This document shows, piece after piece, positions 32,507 to 46,059 of a stretch of 64,000 nucleotides of DNA. Numbering within the stretch: the stretch's first letter is position 1; each line of letters begins with the position of its first letter. The translations under genes and the position numbers were made by a program. The notes beneath the pieces were generated by a model that ran no database searches, was not told where the DNA came from, and worked only from the letters and a program-made list of their open reading frames with translations. This DNA comes from Hydrogenophaga crocea (GTDB lineage Bacteria; Pseudomonadota; Gammaproteobacteria; Burkholderiales; Burkholderiaceae_C). The DNA lies in assembly GCF_011388215.1 (NCBI RefSeq), contig NZ_CP049989.1:1426001-1490000 (forward strand), given 5' to 3'.

Positions 32507-34063
32507 ATGAACCCGACCCTTCCCGAACGCATTCCCGTGGCCATCGCCGGCGGCGGCCCGGTGGGCCTCACGCTGGCGGCGCTGCTCTCGCGCCAGGGCA
32601 TCGCCTGCGTGGTGATCGAAGCCGACGAGGCCTATTGCACCGGCAGCCGGGCCATCTGCATCTCGCGCCGCTCGCAGGAGATCCTGGGCTGGGTCGGGGC
32701 CGATGCGCCGCTGGTGGGCAAGGGCCTGGGCTGGGTCGGCGGGCGCAGCCACTTCCGCGAGACCGAGGTGCTGCACTTCCAGATGCCCAGCGAGCCCACG
32801 CAGCGCTTCGCGCCCATGGTCAACATCCAGCAGTTCTACGTCGAGGCCTACGCGCACCAGGCCATGGGCGAGGGCGGCGCGGTGTTCTGGAACCACCGTG
32901 TGCGCGCGGTGCAGCCGCAGGCCGACGGCGTGGACCTCACGATCGACACGCCCGCCGGCGAGCGCCGGCTGCGCGCCGACTGGCTCGTGGCCTGCGACGG
33001 CGGCCGCAGCACGGTGCGCGAGCAAATGGGCCTGCAGCTCGAAGGCACCCAGTACGAGGGCCGCTACGTGATCGTGGACATCCGCCAGAAAACGCACCGC
33101 GCGGTGGAGCGCCTGGCCTGGTTCGACCCGCCGTCCAACCCCGGCTCGACCATCCTCATGCACCGCCAGCCCGACGAGGTCTGGCGCATCGACTACCAGA
33201 TCCGCGACGACGAAGACCCGGCCGAAGCCGTCAAGCCCGAGAACGTGCTGCCGCGCGTGCAGAGCCACCTGCAGATGATCGGCGAGACCGAGCCCTGGGA
33301 GCCGCTGTGGATCTCGATCTACAACGCCAAGTGCCTCACGCTGCCGCGCTACCGCTATGGGCGCGTGTGCTTCGCGGGCGACGCCGCGCACCTGGTGCCG
33401 ATCTTCGGCGTGCGCGGGCTCAACTCGGGCCTGGACGACGCGGGCAACCTCGCGTGGAAGCTCGCACGCGTGGTGCGCGGCCAGTCGCCCGAGGCGCTGC
33501 TGGAGAGCTACAGCACCGAGCGCGTGCACGCCACGCACGAGAACCTTGCCTACGGCGCCAAGAGCACCGAGTTCATGGCGCCGCCCGATTTCGCCTTCCG
33601 CCTCATGCGCGAGGCCGCGCTGCGGCTCGCGGTCGACGACCCGCACGTGCGCGCGCTGATCAACCCGCGCCAATCGGCGCCCATCGCGTACACCGGCTCG
33701 GTGCTCAACGTGGCCGACGACGGCGCCTGGGCGAACAACGTCGCTGCGCCCGGCTCGCCCGCTCCCGAAGCGCTGCTGCGCGGCCCGCAGGGCGAGACCC
33801 ACCTGAGCCGCCGCTACGGCCAGGGCTTCGTGTGCCTGGTGTTCGGCGGCGCCGCGCCGGCCCTGCCCGAGGGCGTGGAGGCGGTGTGCATCACGGCCGC
33901 CATGGACGTGCACGGCCAGGCCTGGCAGCGCCACGGCCTGCAAGGGCCCGACGAGGCCGCGCTGGTGCTGGTGCGCCCCGACGGCTACGTGATGGGCCGC
34001 TGGCACGGCCTCGATCCGCGCCCCGTGGCGCAGGCGCTCGCCACCACCGGAGTGTTCGCATGA
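32507..34063 (+). CDS. FAD-dependent aromatic monooxygenase (PheA/TfdB family)
   Basis: A 518-residue class A flavin monooxygenase. The FAD dinucleotide motif is VAIAGGGPVGLTLAALL (~11-27), the D-G motif is VACDGGRSTVREQ (~163-175) and the second FAD motif is VCFAGDAAHLVPIFGVRGLN (~287-306). A C-terminal thioredoxin-like domain (~400-518) is typical for 3-(3-hydroxyphenyl)propionate and phenol hydroxylases. Such enzymes hydroxylate a phenolic ring using NAD(P)H and oxygen. It overlaps the next small gene by 4 bp (ATGA) and starts right after a palindrome, probably bound by the MarR protein encoded two genes downstream. Substrate unknown. Confidence 0.92.
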   Translation: MNPTLPERIPVAIAGGGPVGLTLAALLSRQGIACVVIEADEAYCTGSRAICISRRSQEILGWVGADAPLVGKGLGWVGGRSHFRETEVLHFQMPSEPTQRFAPMVNIQQFYVEAYAHQAMGEGGAVFWNHRVRAVQPQADGVDLTIDTPAGERRLRADWLVACDGGRSTVREQMGLQLEGTQYEGRYVIVDIRQKTHRAVERLAWFDPPSNPGSTILMHRQPDEVWRIDYQIRDDEDPAEAVKPENVLPRVQSHLQMIGETEPWEPLWISIYNAKCLTLPRYRYGRVCFAGDAAHLVPIFGVRGLNSGLDDAGNLAWKLARVVRGQSPEALLESYSTERVHATHENLAYGAKSTEFMAPPDFAFRLMREAALRLAVDDPHVRALINPRQSAPIAYTGSVLNVADDGAWANNVAAPGSPAPEALLRGPQGETHLSRRYGQGFVCLVFGGAAPALPEGVEAVCITAAMDVHGQAWQRHGLQGPDEAALVLVRPDGYVMGRWHGLDPRPVAQALATTGVFA

Positions 34064-34251
34064 CCGATACCGACCTGGACACCAGCTACACCGCCCTGTG
34101 CAAGGCCCTGGGCGACGTGGGCGAGCCGCAGGCCCCGCTGATGCTCGCCATGCTCAGCCTGTCGCTGCTCGCGCGGCTGCCCGACGCCGCCGCGGCCCTG
34201 CCGCTGATCGAGCAGGCCCGCGTGCGCTGCCTGCAGGAGCCCCTGGCATGA
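34060..34251 (+). CDS. DUF2783-like small protein
   Basis: A 63-residue protein with no cysteines in a metal motif and no signal peptide. It is predicted almost wholly helical (LDTSYTALCKALGDVG, then PLMLAMLSLSLLARL). It resembles the DUF2783 family, which is typically encoded next to FAD-dependent hydroxylases in Burkholderiales. Coupling is tight: its ATG overlaps the monooxygenase stop and its stop overlaps the ATG of the MarR gene. It probably assists or stabilises the monooxygenase; no function is known. Confidence 0.75.
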   Translation: MTDTDLDTSYTALCKALGDVGEPQAPLMLAMLSLSLLARLPDAAAALPLIEQARVRCLQEPLA

Positions 34252-34700
34252 AGCCCGCGCGGCCGCTGGGCGAGCAGCTCACCTGGCGGCTGCACCGCCT
34301 GGGCAAGCTCACCGACCGCGCCACCGCGCAGGCCTATGCCGACGAGCTCGGGCTGGGCGTGGCCGAGGGCCGTGCGCTCGCGGCCGTGGGCGCGTTCGGT
34401 CCGTTGTCGGTCAACGACCTTGCCGCGCACGCCCACCTCGACAAGGCCCAGGCCAGCCGCGCTGCGCAGATGCTGGTGGCACGCGAGCTGGTGCTCAAGA
34501 GCGCGAGCGACACCGACGCGCGGGCCGTGGTGCTCAGCCTGTCGCGCCGCGGGGCGCAGCTGCACCAGCGCGCCATGGCGCTGATCGAGCGCCGCAACCG
34601 CGAGATCATGGGCTGCCTGAGCGCGGCCGAGCGCAAGACGCTGCTGGAGATGATCGACCGCCTGATTGCCCATGCAGGGGCGGGCGGAAAAACACCTTGA
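34248..34700 (+). CDS. MarR-family transcriptional regulator
   Basis: A 150-residue winged-helix protein. The order is typical: N-terminal dimer helix (LTWRLHRLGKLTDRATAQAYA), helix-turn-helix FGPLSVNDLAAHAHLDKAQASR with recognition helix ~60-72, wing (SASDTDARAVVLSLSRRG) and a C-terminal dimerisation helix. It closes the monooxygenase operon with ATGA coupling and most likely controls it by binding the GTTGCG-type palindrome at 32481-32494, released by an aromatic ligand. Ligand not known. Confidence 0.9.
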   Translation: MKPARPLGEQLTWRLHRLGKLTDRATAQAYADELGLGVAEGRALAAVGAFGPLSVNDLAAHAHLDKAQASRAAQMLVARELVLKSASDTDARAVVLSLSRRGAQLHQRAMALIERRNREIMGCLSAAERKTLLEMIDRLIAHAGAGGKTP

Positions 34701-34728
34701 TACACCGTGCGCCGCTATAAACCGGCGC

Positions 34729-35337
34729 ATGAAGATGAATCCCTTTGCTCCTTCCGATTTCGGCCCCGACAGCATCTCGGTGCGGGTGTCCGAACTGCTC
34801 GTGGCCACCGCCGACAACACCGACGAAGGCATCGACCGCTCGATCGGCGAGGTGCTCAAGCTGCTGCGCGAACGCATGGGCATGGACGTGGTGTTTGTCT
34901 CCGAGTTCGTCAATGGCGAGCGCGTGTTCCGCAAGGTCGACCAGGCCCCGGGCGTGAAGGTGATCGCGGAAGGCGAGGGCGCGCCACTCGAGCAGAGCTG
35001 GTGCCAGCGCGTGGTCGATGGCCGCCTGCCGCAGTACATCGCCGATGCGAAGAAGGAGCCCGCGGCCGCGCCCCTGCTCAAGGAGTTGCCGTTTCCCATC
35101 GGCACCCACCTGAGCACGCCGCTGGTGCTCGGCAACGGCGAGGTCTATGGCACCTTGTGCTGCTTCAGCTTCGAGCCCAACGGACACGTGAGCTTCGAGG
35201 ACCTCACGCGGCTCAAGCTCACGGCCAAGCTGGCCGCGCAGCGCCTGGAAAGCCGCCGGCAGGCCCAGGCCAGCGCCCCGGCACCGGCGCGCCGGGCCGC
35301 CGGGGGCGTGCCCGACTGGCAGCTCAAGCCCAAGTGA
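34729..35337 (+). CDS. GAF domain protein
   Basis: A 202-residue cytoplasmic protein with a single GAF domain (~25-170): an N-terminal helix VRVSELLVATADNTDEGIDR, the strand MDVVFVSEFVNGERVFRKV, the central PLEQSWCQRVVDGRLPQYI with a Cys, and the late strands STPLVLGNGEVYGTLCCFS. No output domain follows, only a short Ala/Arg-rich tail. Such single GAF proteins may sense small molecules or act as anti-regulators. Start at 34729 is supported by the domain start and the short space after the MarR gene; ATG 34735 is also possible. Function unknown. Confidence 0.8.
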   Translation: MKMNPFAPSDFGPDSISVRVSELLVATADNTDEGIDRSIGEVLKLLRERMGMDVVFVSEFVNGERVFRKVDQAPGVKVIAEGEGAPLEQSWCQRVVDGRLPQYIADAKKEPAAAPLLKELPFPIGTHLSTPLVLGNGEVYGTLCCFSFEPNGHVSFEDLTRLKLTAKLAAQRLESRRQAQASAPAPARRAAGGVPDWQLKPK

Positions 35338-35429
35338 GAGGGCCCACGGCTGCGCAAACAGGGGGCGGCCGGTAAAATCGCGCGTTTTGCGCGGCGCCCG
35401 CACGGCGCGCCTTTTGCGCCCATCGCGCC

Positions 35430-37778
<2,349 letters not shown>

Positions 37779-37793
37779 GCGCCGCGGCCCTGT

Positions 37794-38459
37794 TCAGTGC
37801 CCGGCCAGTGGCCAGACCACCCAGAAGAACAGCCCGACCACGTTAAGCACCGCGCAGGCGATGAACATCCGCTGGAAAGCGGGCTCGTTCAGGCGGTGCT
37901 GCAGCGCATGCTGGGCCAGCCAGGCCGACGGCCAGCCGCCCAGCGCCGCCACCAGGTGGAGCAGCTCGGTCGGCACCGGCTCGCCGCCTTCCTTTTCCAC
38001 GTACTGGTCGCGCCAGTAGAGGAAGAAGGCGGCGGCGTTCACCAGCACCACCCCCGTGAGCACGACCCAGGGAAATCGGCCGAAGGCGATGCCCAGCAGC
38101 CACAACAGCGACCAGCCGCCCAGCAGCGCCAGGGCCGTGATGGCCTGGCGCTTGCGGTCGCGCGCCTCGCGCCAGCGCTGCGCGGGCGAGGGGCCGGTGG
38201 CCGCGAGCACCGGCTCGGGGGCCGGCTCGGCCGCCTCGCGGCGCAGCGGCGGCGGGGGCGGCAGGCGCACCGCCAGGGCGCGCGGCCCCTTGCCGCCCAC
38301 CACGATTTCGTTGAACACCACCTGGGTGCCGGTTTCGACGGGATGCGGCCCGTTGTAGTCGCCGATGTGGAAGTACACATCGGCCGGTGTGTCGGGGCTG
38401 CGGATGTAGCCGCAGGCCTGTGCGGGGTCCCAGCGGACGATGGAGCCTTGCTTTTTCAT
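37794..38459 (-). CDS. cold-shock-domain / DUF1294 membrane protein
   Basis: A 221-residue two-part protein. Residues 1-~65 resemble a cold-shock domain (KQGSIVRWDPAQACGYIRSP, DVYFHIGDYNG), a nucleic-acid-binding fold. A Pro/Arg linker follows. From ~125 come about four hydrophobic helices with the DUF1294 features (FFLYWRDQYVEKEGG, LHLVAALGGWPSAWLAQ). This fusion is common in proteobacteria and is an inner-membrane protein of unknown role. The ATG at 38459 is chosen because the cold-shock start lies directly there. Confidence 0.9.
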   Translation of the reverse strand: MKKQGSIVRWDPAQACGYIRSPDTPADVYFHIGDYNGPHPVETGTQVVFNEIVVGGKGPRALAVRLPPPPPLRREAAEPAPEPVLAATGPSPAQRWREARDRKRQAITALALLGGWSLLWLLGIAFGRFPWVVLTGVVLVNAAAFFLYWRDQYVEKEGGEPVPTELLHLVAALGGWPSAWLAQHALQHRLNEPAFQRMFIACAVLNVVGLFFWVVWPLAGH

Positions 38460-38553
38460 GGCCGGTGAGCGGGGGTATCGCTCGATTGTCCACCGCCACC
38501 CGCACGCCAGGGCGCCGGAAAACCGGCGAAAAAGTGGCGTTTGTCGCGCCGGT

Positions 38554-40649
<2,096 letters not shown>

Positions 40650-40699
40650 TCAGAACAAACCCCGAGGCTAGAGCGCCGGGCGCCGCGCCTCAACGGCCA

Positions 40700-40748
40700 C
40701 GCGCATCGTGTGCGCGGACAGCGCGCAGCTTGTGCGATCATCGCGCAA
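40700..40748. promoter_or_regulatory. two palindromes in the pobA-pobR control region
   Basis: Two dyads lie in the 133-bp divergent space: CGCGCA-5 bp-TGCGCG (40700-40716) and TTGTGCGATCATCGCGCAA (40730-40748, 8 of 9 positions paired). Their size and the neighbour fit IclR-type PobR sites controlling pobA and the regulator's own gene. Confidence 0.5.
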
Positions 40749-40764
40749 ACTTTCGGAGGCCCCG

Positions 40765-41541
40765 GTGACCGAACTCGCCATCGCACGCGCCGACTACATC
40801 GAAGGCCTGGCCAAAGGGCTCTCGGTGCTCGAGAGCTTCGACACCGAGCGCCAGCGGCTGAACGCCACGCAGGCCGCCGAGCGCGCCGGCCTCACGCGCG
40901 CGGCCGCGCGCCGGCACCTGCTCACGCTCGCGCACCTGGGCTACCTCGACACCGACGGCAGCCACTACTGGCTCGCGCCCAAGGTGCTGCGGTTTTCGGG
41001 CAGCTACCTGGCGTCGGCGCGGCTGCCGCGCCTGGTGCAGCCCACGCTGAACCGGCTGGCCCTGCTGTCGCGCGAGTCGTTCTCGGTGGCGGTGCTCGAC
41101 GGCGACGAGGTGGTGATCGTGGCGCGCAGCGCCTCGCCGCAGGCGCAGCGCCTGCTGCCCTACGGCCTGCACCTGGGCACGCGCTTGCCGGCGCACGCCA
41201 CGTCCACCGGCCGCGTGCTGCTCGGGGCCATGCGGCCCACGGCCTTCAATGCCTGGGTGCGCGGCCGCGAACTGCCGCGGCTCACGCCCGGCACCATCGT
41301 CGACCCGAAGGCGCTGCGCGCGCGCATCGAGCAGGCGCGCAGCGACGATTTCGCCATCGCCCGCGAAGAGCACGAGCTGGGCGTGCTGGCCCTGGCGGTG
41401 CCGCTCAGAAACATGAAGGGCAGCACGCTGGCTGCCCTCAATGTGGTGGTCTCACCCGACCGCATGGGCGAGGACGCGCTGTTGCGCGACCTGTTGCCGC
41501 TGCTGCAGGAGGCCGCACGCGAGCTGCGGCCGATGCTGTGA
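40765..41541 (+). CDS. pobR: IclR-family regulator of pobA (PobR type)
   Basis: A 258-residue IclR-family protein. Helix-turn-helix: LNATQAAERAGLTRAAARRHL (~32-52). C-terminal ligand-binding domain with SRESFSVAVLDGDEVVIVAR (~105-124), LGTRLPAHATSTGRVLLG, and AREEHELGVLALAVPL. The GTG at 40765 is chosen because GGAGG stands 5 bp before it. The position, divergent from pobA, is that of PobR/PcaU-type activators responding to 4-hydroxybenzoate. Confidence 0.88.
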   Translation: MTELAIARADYIEGLAKGLSVLESFDTERQRLNATQAAERAGLTRAAARRHLLTLAHLGYLDTDGSHYWLAPKVLRFSGSYLASARLPRLVQPTLNRLALLSRESFSVAVLDGDEVVIVARSASPQAQRLLPYGLHLGTRLPAHATSTGRVLLGAMRPTAFNAWVRGRELPRLTPGTIVDPKALRARIEQARSDDFAIAREEHELGVLALAVPLRNMKGSTLAALNVVVSPDRMGEDALLRDLLPLLQEAARELRPML

Positions 41542-41547
41542 CGGTTC

Positions 41548-43375
41548 TCAGCGCGGCACGATGGCGTACTGGGGTTCGGTGAGGAAGCCGGCCGAGCCGG
41601 TGTCGATGAGGGGCGTGAAGCCGACCCAGCGGGTGTAGGCGGCCGCCGCGTTGGCCACACCGGCGTTGGCGGCCGAGCCCAGCATGGCACGGGCCACGGC
41701 GGCGTAACCGGCGCCCCAGTCGGGGTAGCCCTCGACGGCCACACCGGCGCAGGAGCTGGGCGGCGCACCGTAGTTGAGCGTGTAGTAGTCGCGCCAGGTG
41801 GTCACGTAGGCTCCCGAGGCGTTCTTCACGTTGAGCCAGTAGCCCGGCGCCTTGGCCGTGCAGAAGCCCTGCGACTCGGCCATGAAGCGATCGACCTGCA
41901 TGCGCGCGATGTTGGTCAGCGCCGTGGTGGCCGGCGTCTCGCCGTTCTCGCTGAGCCAGCTCAGCACGATGGTCATGAAGTCGCTCTCGTACGACGGCGA
42001 CTGGTCGTTGTTGTACTGCGAGACCACGGCCCCCATGGGCGAGATCCAGGGCGCGGTGAACTTGCCGTAGGTGTCGGCGAACCAGCTGAGGTTGTTGTTG
42101 AAGATGGTGCGGTAGTACGCCTTCTTCGGGTGCGCGTCGGGCAGCGCGAAGGCCACCTCGGCCATCGAGCGCAGGCCCCAGGACTGCCCGCGCACCTGCT
42201 CGGCCTTGATGATGCCCTTGCCGCCATCGCGGTAGTACGGGTCGGCCGCGGCGATGTTCCAGCCGGCCCAGAACATGGCCTCCTCGAGGTAGAACGCGTC
42301 GCCCGTGACCAGGTACGGGATGTAGGAGAACGAGCCCTGGTGCGCGCCATCGGGTTCCCAGATGGTCGAGCCGATGCCCGCCGGAACCGCCGGGCTGGAG
42401 GTGCCGTACTTCAGGCTGAGGTTGGCGTTGGCGCCGTCGATGCTCACCGGGTGGCCGGTGTTCTCGTCGCGGTAGTGGATGGGCACGCCCGCGGCGGCGT
42501 CGGCGTTGGCCAGCATGGAGGCGCGGGCGCGGTCGTCCTGGGTGATCAGGTACAGCGCGGTCCAGCGCGGCACGGGCGCGATCTCCGGGCGCCCGCCGGT
42601 GCCGGGGAAGTTGGTGTCCAGCAGCGCCGGCTGCATCGGGCCGGTCTGGGCCGCGGCCAGGTACTTGGCTTCGTTGGCCAGCGTGGTCTCGGGGATCTTG
42701 AGCCCGAGGTTGTAGTTCCACGTCGCCCGCGAGGCCAGGAAGTAGGGCATGTGGTGGCGCACCCGGGCATTGGGGTTGACGCCGCCGCTCCAGACCACCT
42801 TGTGCCAGCGCGCATGGTGGTAGTGGGTGAAGCTGGGCTGGCTCAGCAGCGTGCTGCCGTTGGCCGTGACGTTGAGCGAGTAGGTGATGTTGGAGGGGCT
42901 GGCCGTGAAGGTGCGGGTGTTCTCCATCACCACGTCGGTGCGAAAGCGCGTGCCGTTGTCGTAGAGCCGGGTGTGCAGCCGCGCCACCAGGTGCGGGTGG
43001 GCGGTGCCGTTGGCGCGCATCATGGGCGCGACCACGGTGAACTCGCTGGCCACGGGGCCGTGGAGGCGGCGGTTGCTGCCCGAGGCGATCTGCTGCACGA
43101 GCTGGGCCTGGGGGTCGGCGGTGAGCACGCTGCCGTCGGACAGCGTGGCGGTGACCTTGAGGTTCCAGTTGGGCGCCGCAGGCAGCGTCACGCTGGGCGT
43201 GGTCTTGGCGGCCGTGTAGAAGTTGACGATGCGCGGGGTGTTGGCCGCCAGGTTGTTGAGCTGCGCGCTGAGCACGGCAAAGCGCACCGAGCCGTCGCTG
43301 TGGGTGGAAATCTCGTCGGCCTGCAGCGGCACGGTGTTGCCCGCGGCGTCGCGTGCCACCAGGCCCTGGGTGTTG
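41548..43375. repeat. long near-identical direct repeat, copy 2
   Basis: Second copy of the 1,828-bp block described at 15279-17106, same strand orientation. The stretch 42398-43375 appears identical to 16129-17106. Outside the block, the linker, signal peptide and flanks are unrelated, so the repeat is limited to the globular domain. Confidence 0.9.
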
Positions 43376-43776
43376 CTGGACCAATCACCGCGCTTGAAAG
43401 GCTGCCCGAAGGTCACGGGCACGCTGGTCTGCGCGCTGGCGGCCGACACCTCGATGCAGGTGATCGCGCCGCTGGCGCAAGCCAGGCCGGCGGCGCCGGC
43501 GGCCGGCGCAGGGGCCGGCGAAGGCGCGGGGGCTGGGGCAGGCGCGGGGGCCGGGGAGGGAGCGGGCGAACCGGAAGGCGCCGGCGAAGGCGCGGGGGCT
43601 GGCGCCGGGGCGGGCGAGGGCACGCCGGAGGAGGGCGCGGGCGCGGGGGTCGACCGGCTGATCTCGGTGGGGGTGCCGCCACCGCCGCCGCAGGCAGACA
43701 AAGCCAGGGTAGCGAGCAGCGAACACAGCATCCGCGAGCGATTGATCGAAGGCGAAGCGCCGGCGTTGGGGTTCAT
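41548..43776 (-). CDS. large lipoprotein, copy 2 (paralogue of 15279-17720)
   Basis: A 742-residue lipoprotein. A signal with lipobox (LCSLLATLALSAC, ~16-28) and Gly run is followed by a Pro/Ala/Ser linker (~45-95) and the same ~640-residue globular domain as copy 1, 98-99% identical in DNA. The start is placed at 43776 because the signal peptide begins there; a longer open frame would add an arginine-rich tail that is unlikely. The gene ends 6 bp after the pobR-type gene stop, in convergent orientation, and is divergent from the O-antigen-ligase-like gene. The same surface-polysaccharide role is inferred; its control region differs from copy 1 and lacks the CRP site. Confidence 0.85.
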   Translation of the reverse strand: MNPNAGASPSINRSRMLCSLLATLALSACGGGGGTPTEISRSTPAPAPSSGVPSPAPAPAPAPSPAPSGSPAPSPAPAPAPAPAPSPAPAPAAGAAGLACASGAITCIEVSAASAQTSVPVTFGQPFKRGDWSSNTQGLVARDAAGNTVPLQADEISTHSDGSVRFAVLSAQLNNLAANTPRIVNFYTAAKTTPSVTLPAAPNWNLKVTATLSDGSVLTADPQAQLVQQIASGSNRRLHGPVASEFTVVAPMMRANGTAHPHLVARLHTRLYDNGTRFRTDVVMENTRTFTASPSNITYSLNVTANGSTLLSQPSFTHYHHARWHKVVWSGGVNPNARVRHHMPYFLASRATWNYNLGLKIPETTLANEAKYLAAAQTGPMQPALLDTNFPGTGGRPEIAPVPRWTALYLITQDDRARASMLANADAAAGVPIHYRDENTGHPVSIDGANANLSLKYGTSSPAVPAGIGSTIWEPDGAHQGSFSYIPYLVTGDAFYLEEAMFWAGWNIAAADPYYRDGGKGIIKAEQVRGQSWGLRSMAEVAFALPDAHPKKAYYRTIFNNNLSWFADTYGKFTAPWISPMGAVVSQYNNDQSPSYESDFMTIVLSWLSENGETPATTALTNIARMQVDRFMAESQGFCTAKAPGYWLNVKNASGAYVTTWRDYYTLNYGAPPSSCAGVAVEGYPDWGAGYAAVARAMLGSAANAGVANAAAAYTRWVGFTPLIDTGSAGFLTEPQYAIVPR

Positions 43777-44026
43777 CGATGATGAAGAAAGAGCAGGTAC
43801 GGCACAACCACGGCCAGCGCATGAAGGTCTGCGCGGATGTCGGGGAAGCGGGGGAGCGGGCGGCGCGGGATCGCGCATTCGCGAGGTCAACACGCCGCCA
43901 GCGGCGCGATGGTTCCACGGCTTTGTGTCATCACCGATTCAGGATGTAGGTTGCCGGCCCGCCAGCAGGGGGTGGCCAAAGGGGGTGTTTCCCTCGGAAG
44001 GGGGATGCGTGAGGTCAAAATCACAC

Positions 44027-45967
44027 ATGTTCGGACTGTTTCCTTTGGATACATTTAATCCGATGGTCGCACATCTGCGTGGCGGTGGCGCCTGGCGCAT
44101 CGCGGCCCTGTTGGGCGCCTTGGGCGCGGCGGGGCTGGGCCTCTGGTGGGCCGGCCAGCACCCCCTGGGCCCGGGCTGGGCGGTGGTGGCCTTCATCGCG
44201 ATCGCCGCACTGGCCGCTGCCCGGCCAACCGGCTCGGTGGTGGTGTTCGCCAGCCTGCTGCCGGTGGTGGACCTGGGCCTGCAAACGGGCCCCTGGGCCG
44301 CCGAGGAGACCGACCTGCTCGTGCTCGCGACGGCCACGGGCGTCCTGGCGCGGCTGGCCGTTCGCAGCGCCGACGCCGGGCTGCCCAGCTTGACGCGGCG
44401 CCTGGCGGTGTTCTGGCTGTGCGGCGCGCTCGTGTTGCTCGGCGGTGCGGCCCCGGTATGGGGGGCCGCGCCACCAGCCGAGCCGGGCCTGCTGTGGCCT
44501 GCGAGCAAGGCCTTCGTGTGGGCCTCGCTGCTGTTGCCCTTGTGGCTCGCGGCGCACGCCGGCGATGCGGAGCGCCTGGCCTGGCGCTGGACGCTCGGCC
44601 AAGCCCTGGGACTGGCCCTGGTGGGCGGCACGGTGCTGCTGGAGCTCGTGGGTTTCAGCGGCTGGCCGCTGGCGCTGCCTGGCTACCGCGCCGTCGGCTG
44701 GTTCTGGGAGATGCGCCTGGGCGGCGGAGCGATCGACGTTTACCTGGCCTGCACGCTGCCCCTGACCGCCTGGGCGCTGCTGCGCGAGCGCCCAGGCCGG
44801 CGTTGGTGGGTGCTGGCCGGGCTGCACCTGTTGGCCTTGCAGGTGCTGGTGGCCACGCAATCGCGGGCGCTCGTGGTCGCGGCCGCGGTGGCGATCGTGC
44901 TGCTGCTCGCCTGCGCGGCGCGCTGGCCCACGCCGGGCTGGTCGCGCCGGCAGCGCTGGCGCTGGGCGCTGTTCGCGGGCCTGCTCACCGCGCAGCTCGG
45001 CTGGGGGCTGTACATGGGTTCCGATCTGCAGCAGCGCCTGGCCACGTCCGCGGGCGACCTCGGCTCGCGCCTGCAGCACTGGGGCCGCGCGCTGGATACC
45101 CTCGCGGACCGCCCGATCGGCTGGGGGCTGGGTGCGGGACAACTGCCCGCGCGTTACGGCGCCGTGCCGGGCGAGGGCGAATTCCCCGGGCGCCTCGAAT
45201 GGCGGCGCGAGGGGCAGGGCGGCGTGCGCCCCTGGCTCAGCGGCCCGCTGAGCGACCCCCGCATCGGCCACCTGTTCGGCCTGTCGCAGCGCCTCTACGG
45301 GCTCCAACCCGGCGGCCATACCGTGCGCTGGGCCATCGCGGCGTCGCAGCCGGCCACGCTGCTGCTGAGCGTTTGCGAGCGGCACCTGCTCTACGACCGG
45401 CGCTGCCAGTGGCGACGTGTGCAGGTGCCGGCGAGCGACGCCGGCGCCTCGCCCGCGCCGCTGGTGGAGACGGTGTTGCGCGGCAGCGCCTTCGAGCGCG
45501 ACGGCTGGCTCGCCTCCGTTCGGCCCGCCATGCTGGGCGTGTCGGTGCTGACCCCTGGCGCCACGGTGCGCGTGGACCGGCTGGAGCTGTGGGACACGAG
45601 CGGCCGGCAGCGCCTGGCCAACTCCGATTTCAGTGACGGTGCGGCGCGCTGGGTGGGAGCAGCCCAGGGGCGGTTCGAGCCCTGGCATGTCGACAACCTC
45701 TACCTGGAGTTCCTGCTGGAACGCGGCGCGCCGGGCCTGGCAGGCCTGCTCGTGCTGCTCGGCGCTGCCCTGCTGGCAGGCTGGCGGGCCAGCCGCGCCG
45801 ACCCCTGGTCGGCCGCGCCCGGCATGCTGGCGGCCGCGCTGGCCCTGGGCCTGCTCGGGCTTTTGATCAGCAGCGCTGAAATGCCGCGCCTGATGCTGCT
45901 GGTCTGGCTCGGTCTGGGCATGTGCCTGCAGTTGAAGCCAAAAACATCACACAAAGTCAGGATGTAA
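44027..45967 (+). CDS. O-antigen ligase / polymerase-like membrane protein with periplasmic insert
   Basis: A ~646-residue polytopic inner-membrane protein. Around ten hydrophobic segments occur before ~310 (such as IAALLGALGAAGLGLWWAG and VLVATQSRALVVAAAVAIVL), followed by a large periplasmic part (~330-545) with a beta-sandwich-like stretch (HTVRWAIAASQPATLLLSVC), then the WaaL/Wzy_C hallmark HVDNLYLEFLLERGAPGLAG (~556-575) and final helices. Family members polymerise or ligate undecaprenyl-linked glycans. The start is uncertain: ATG 44027, GTG 44009 (with AAGGGG 7 bp before) or ATG 44063. It is divergent from lipoprotein copy 2 and followed by the initiating sugar transferase, so it is likely the polymerase of the same surface polysaccharide. 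Confidence 0.82.
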   Translation: MFGLFPLDTFNPMVAHLRGGGAWRIAALLGALGAAGLGLWWAGQHPLGPGWAVVAFIAIAALAAARPTGSVVVFASLLPVVDLGLQTGPWAAEETDLLVLATATGVLARLAVRSADAGLPSLTRRLAVFWLCGALVLLGGAAPVWGAAPPAEPGLLWPASKAFVWASLLLPLWLAAHAGDAERLAWRWTLGQALGLALVGGTVLLELVGFSGWPLALPGYRAVGWFWEMRLGGGAIDVYLACTLPLTAWALLRERPGRRWWVLAGLHLLALQVLVATQSRALVVAAAVAIVLLLACAARWPTPGWSRRQRWRWALFAGLLTAQLGWGLYMGSDLQQRLATSAGDLGSRLQHWGRALDTLADRPIGWGLGAGQLPARYGAVPGEGEFPGRLEWRREGQGGVRPWLSGPLSDPRIGHLFGLSQRLYGLQPGGHTVRWAIAASQPATLLLSVCERHLLYDRRCQWRRVQVPASDAGASPAPLVETVLRGSAFERDGWLASVRPAMLGVSVLTPGATVRVDRLELWDTSGRQRLANSDFSDGAARWVGAAQGRFEPWHVDNLYLEFLLERGAPGLAGLLVLLGAALLAGWRASRADPWSAAPGMLAAALALGLLGLLISSAEMPRLMLLVWLGLGMCLQLKPKTSHKVRM

Positions 45968-46059
45968 ACGATTGTTCTGACTTGTAGCGACCGTTATCCT
46001 CGACCGGGTTACATCAGCCGCCGTGATGCGGGCATCACCGATGCCCTCGGCAAGACCGC

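Noticed and set aside
45954..45983. AAGTCAG / CTGACTT inverted repeat at the end of the O-antigen-ligase-like gene.
   Set aside because: 7-bp arms with a 16-base loop and no U tract; could be chance, so neither terminator nor operator is claimed.
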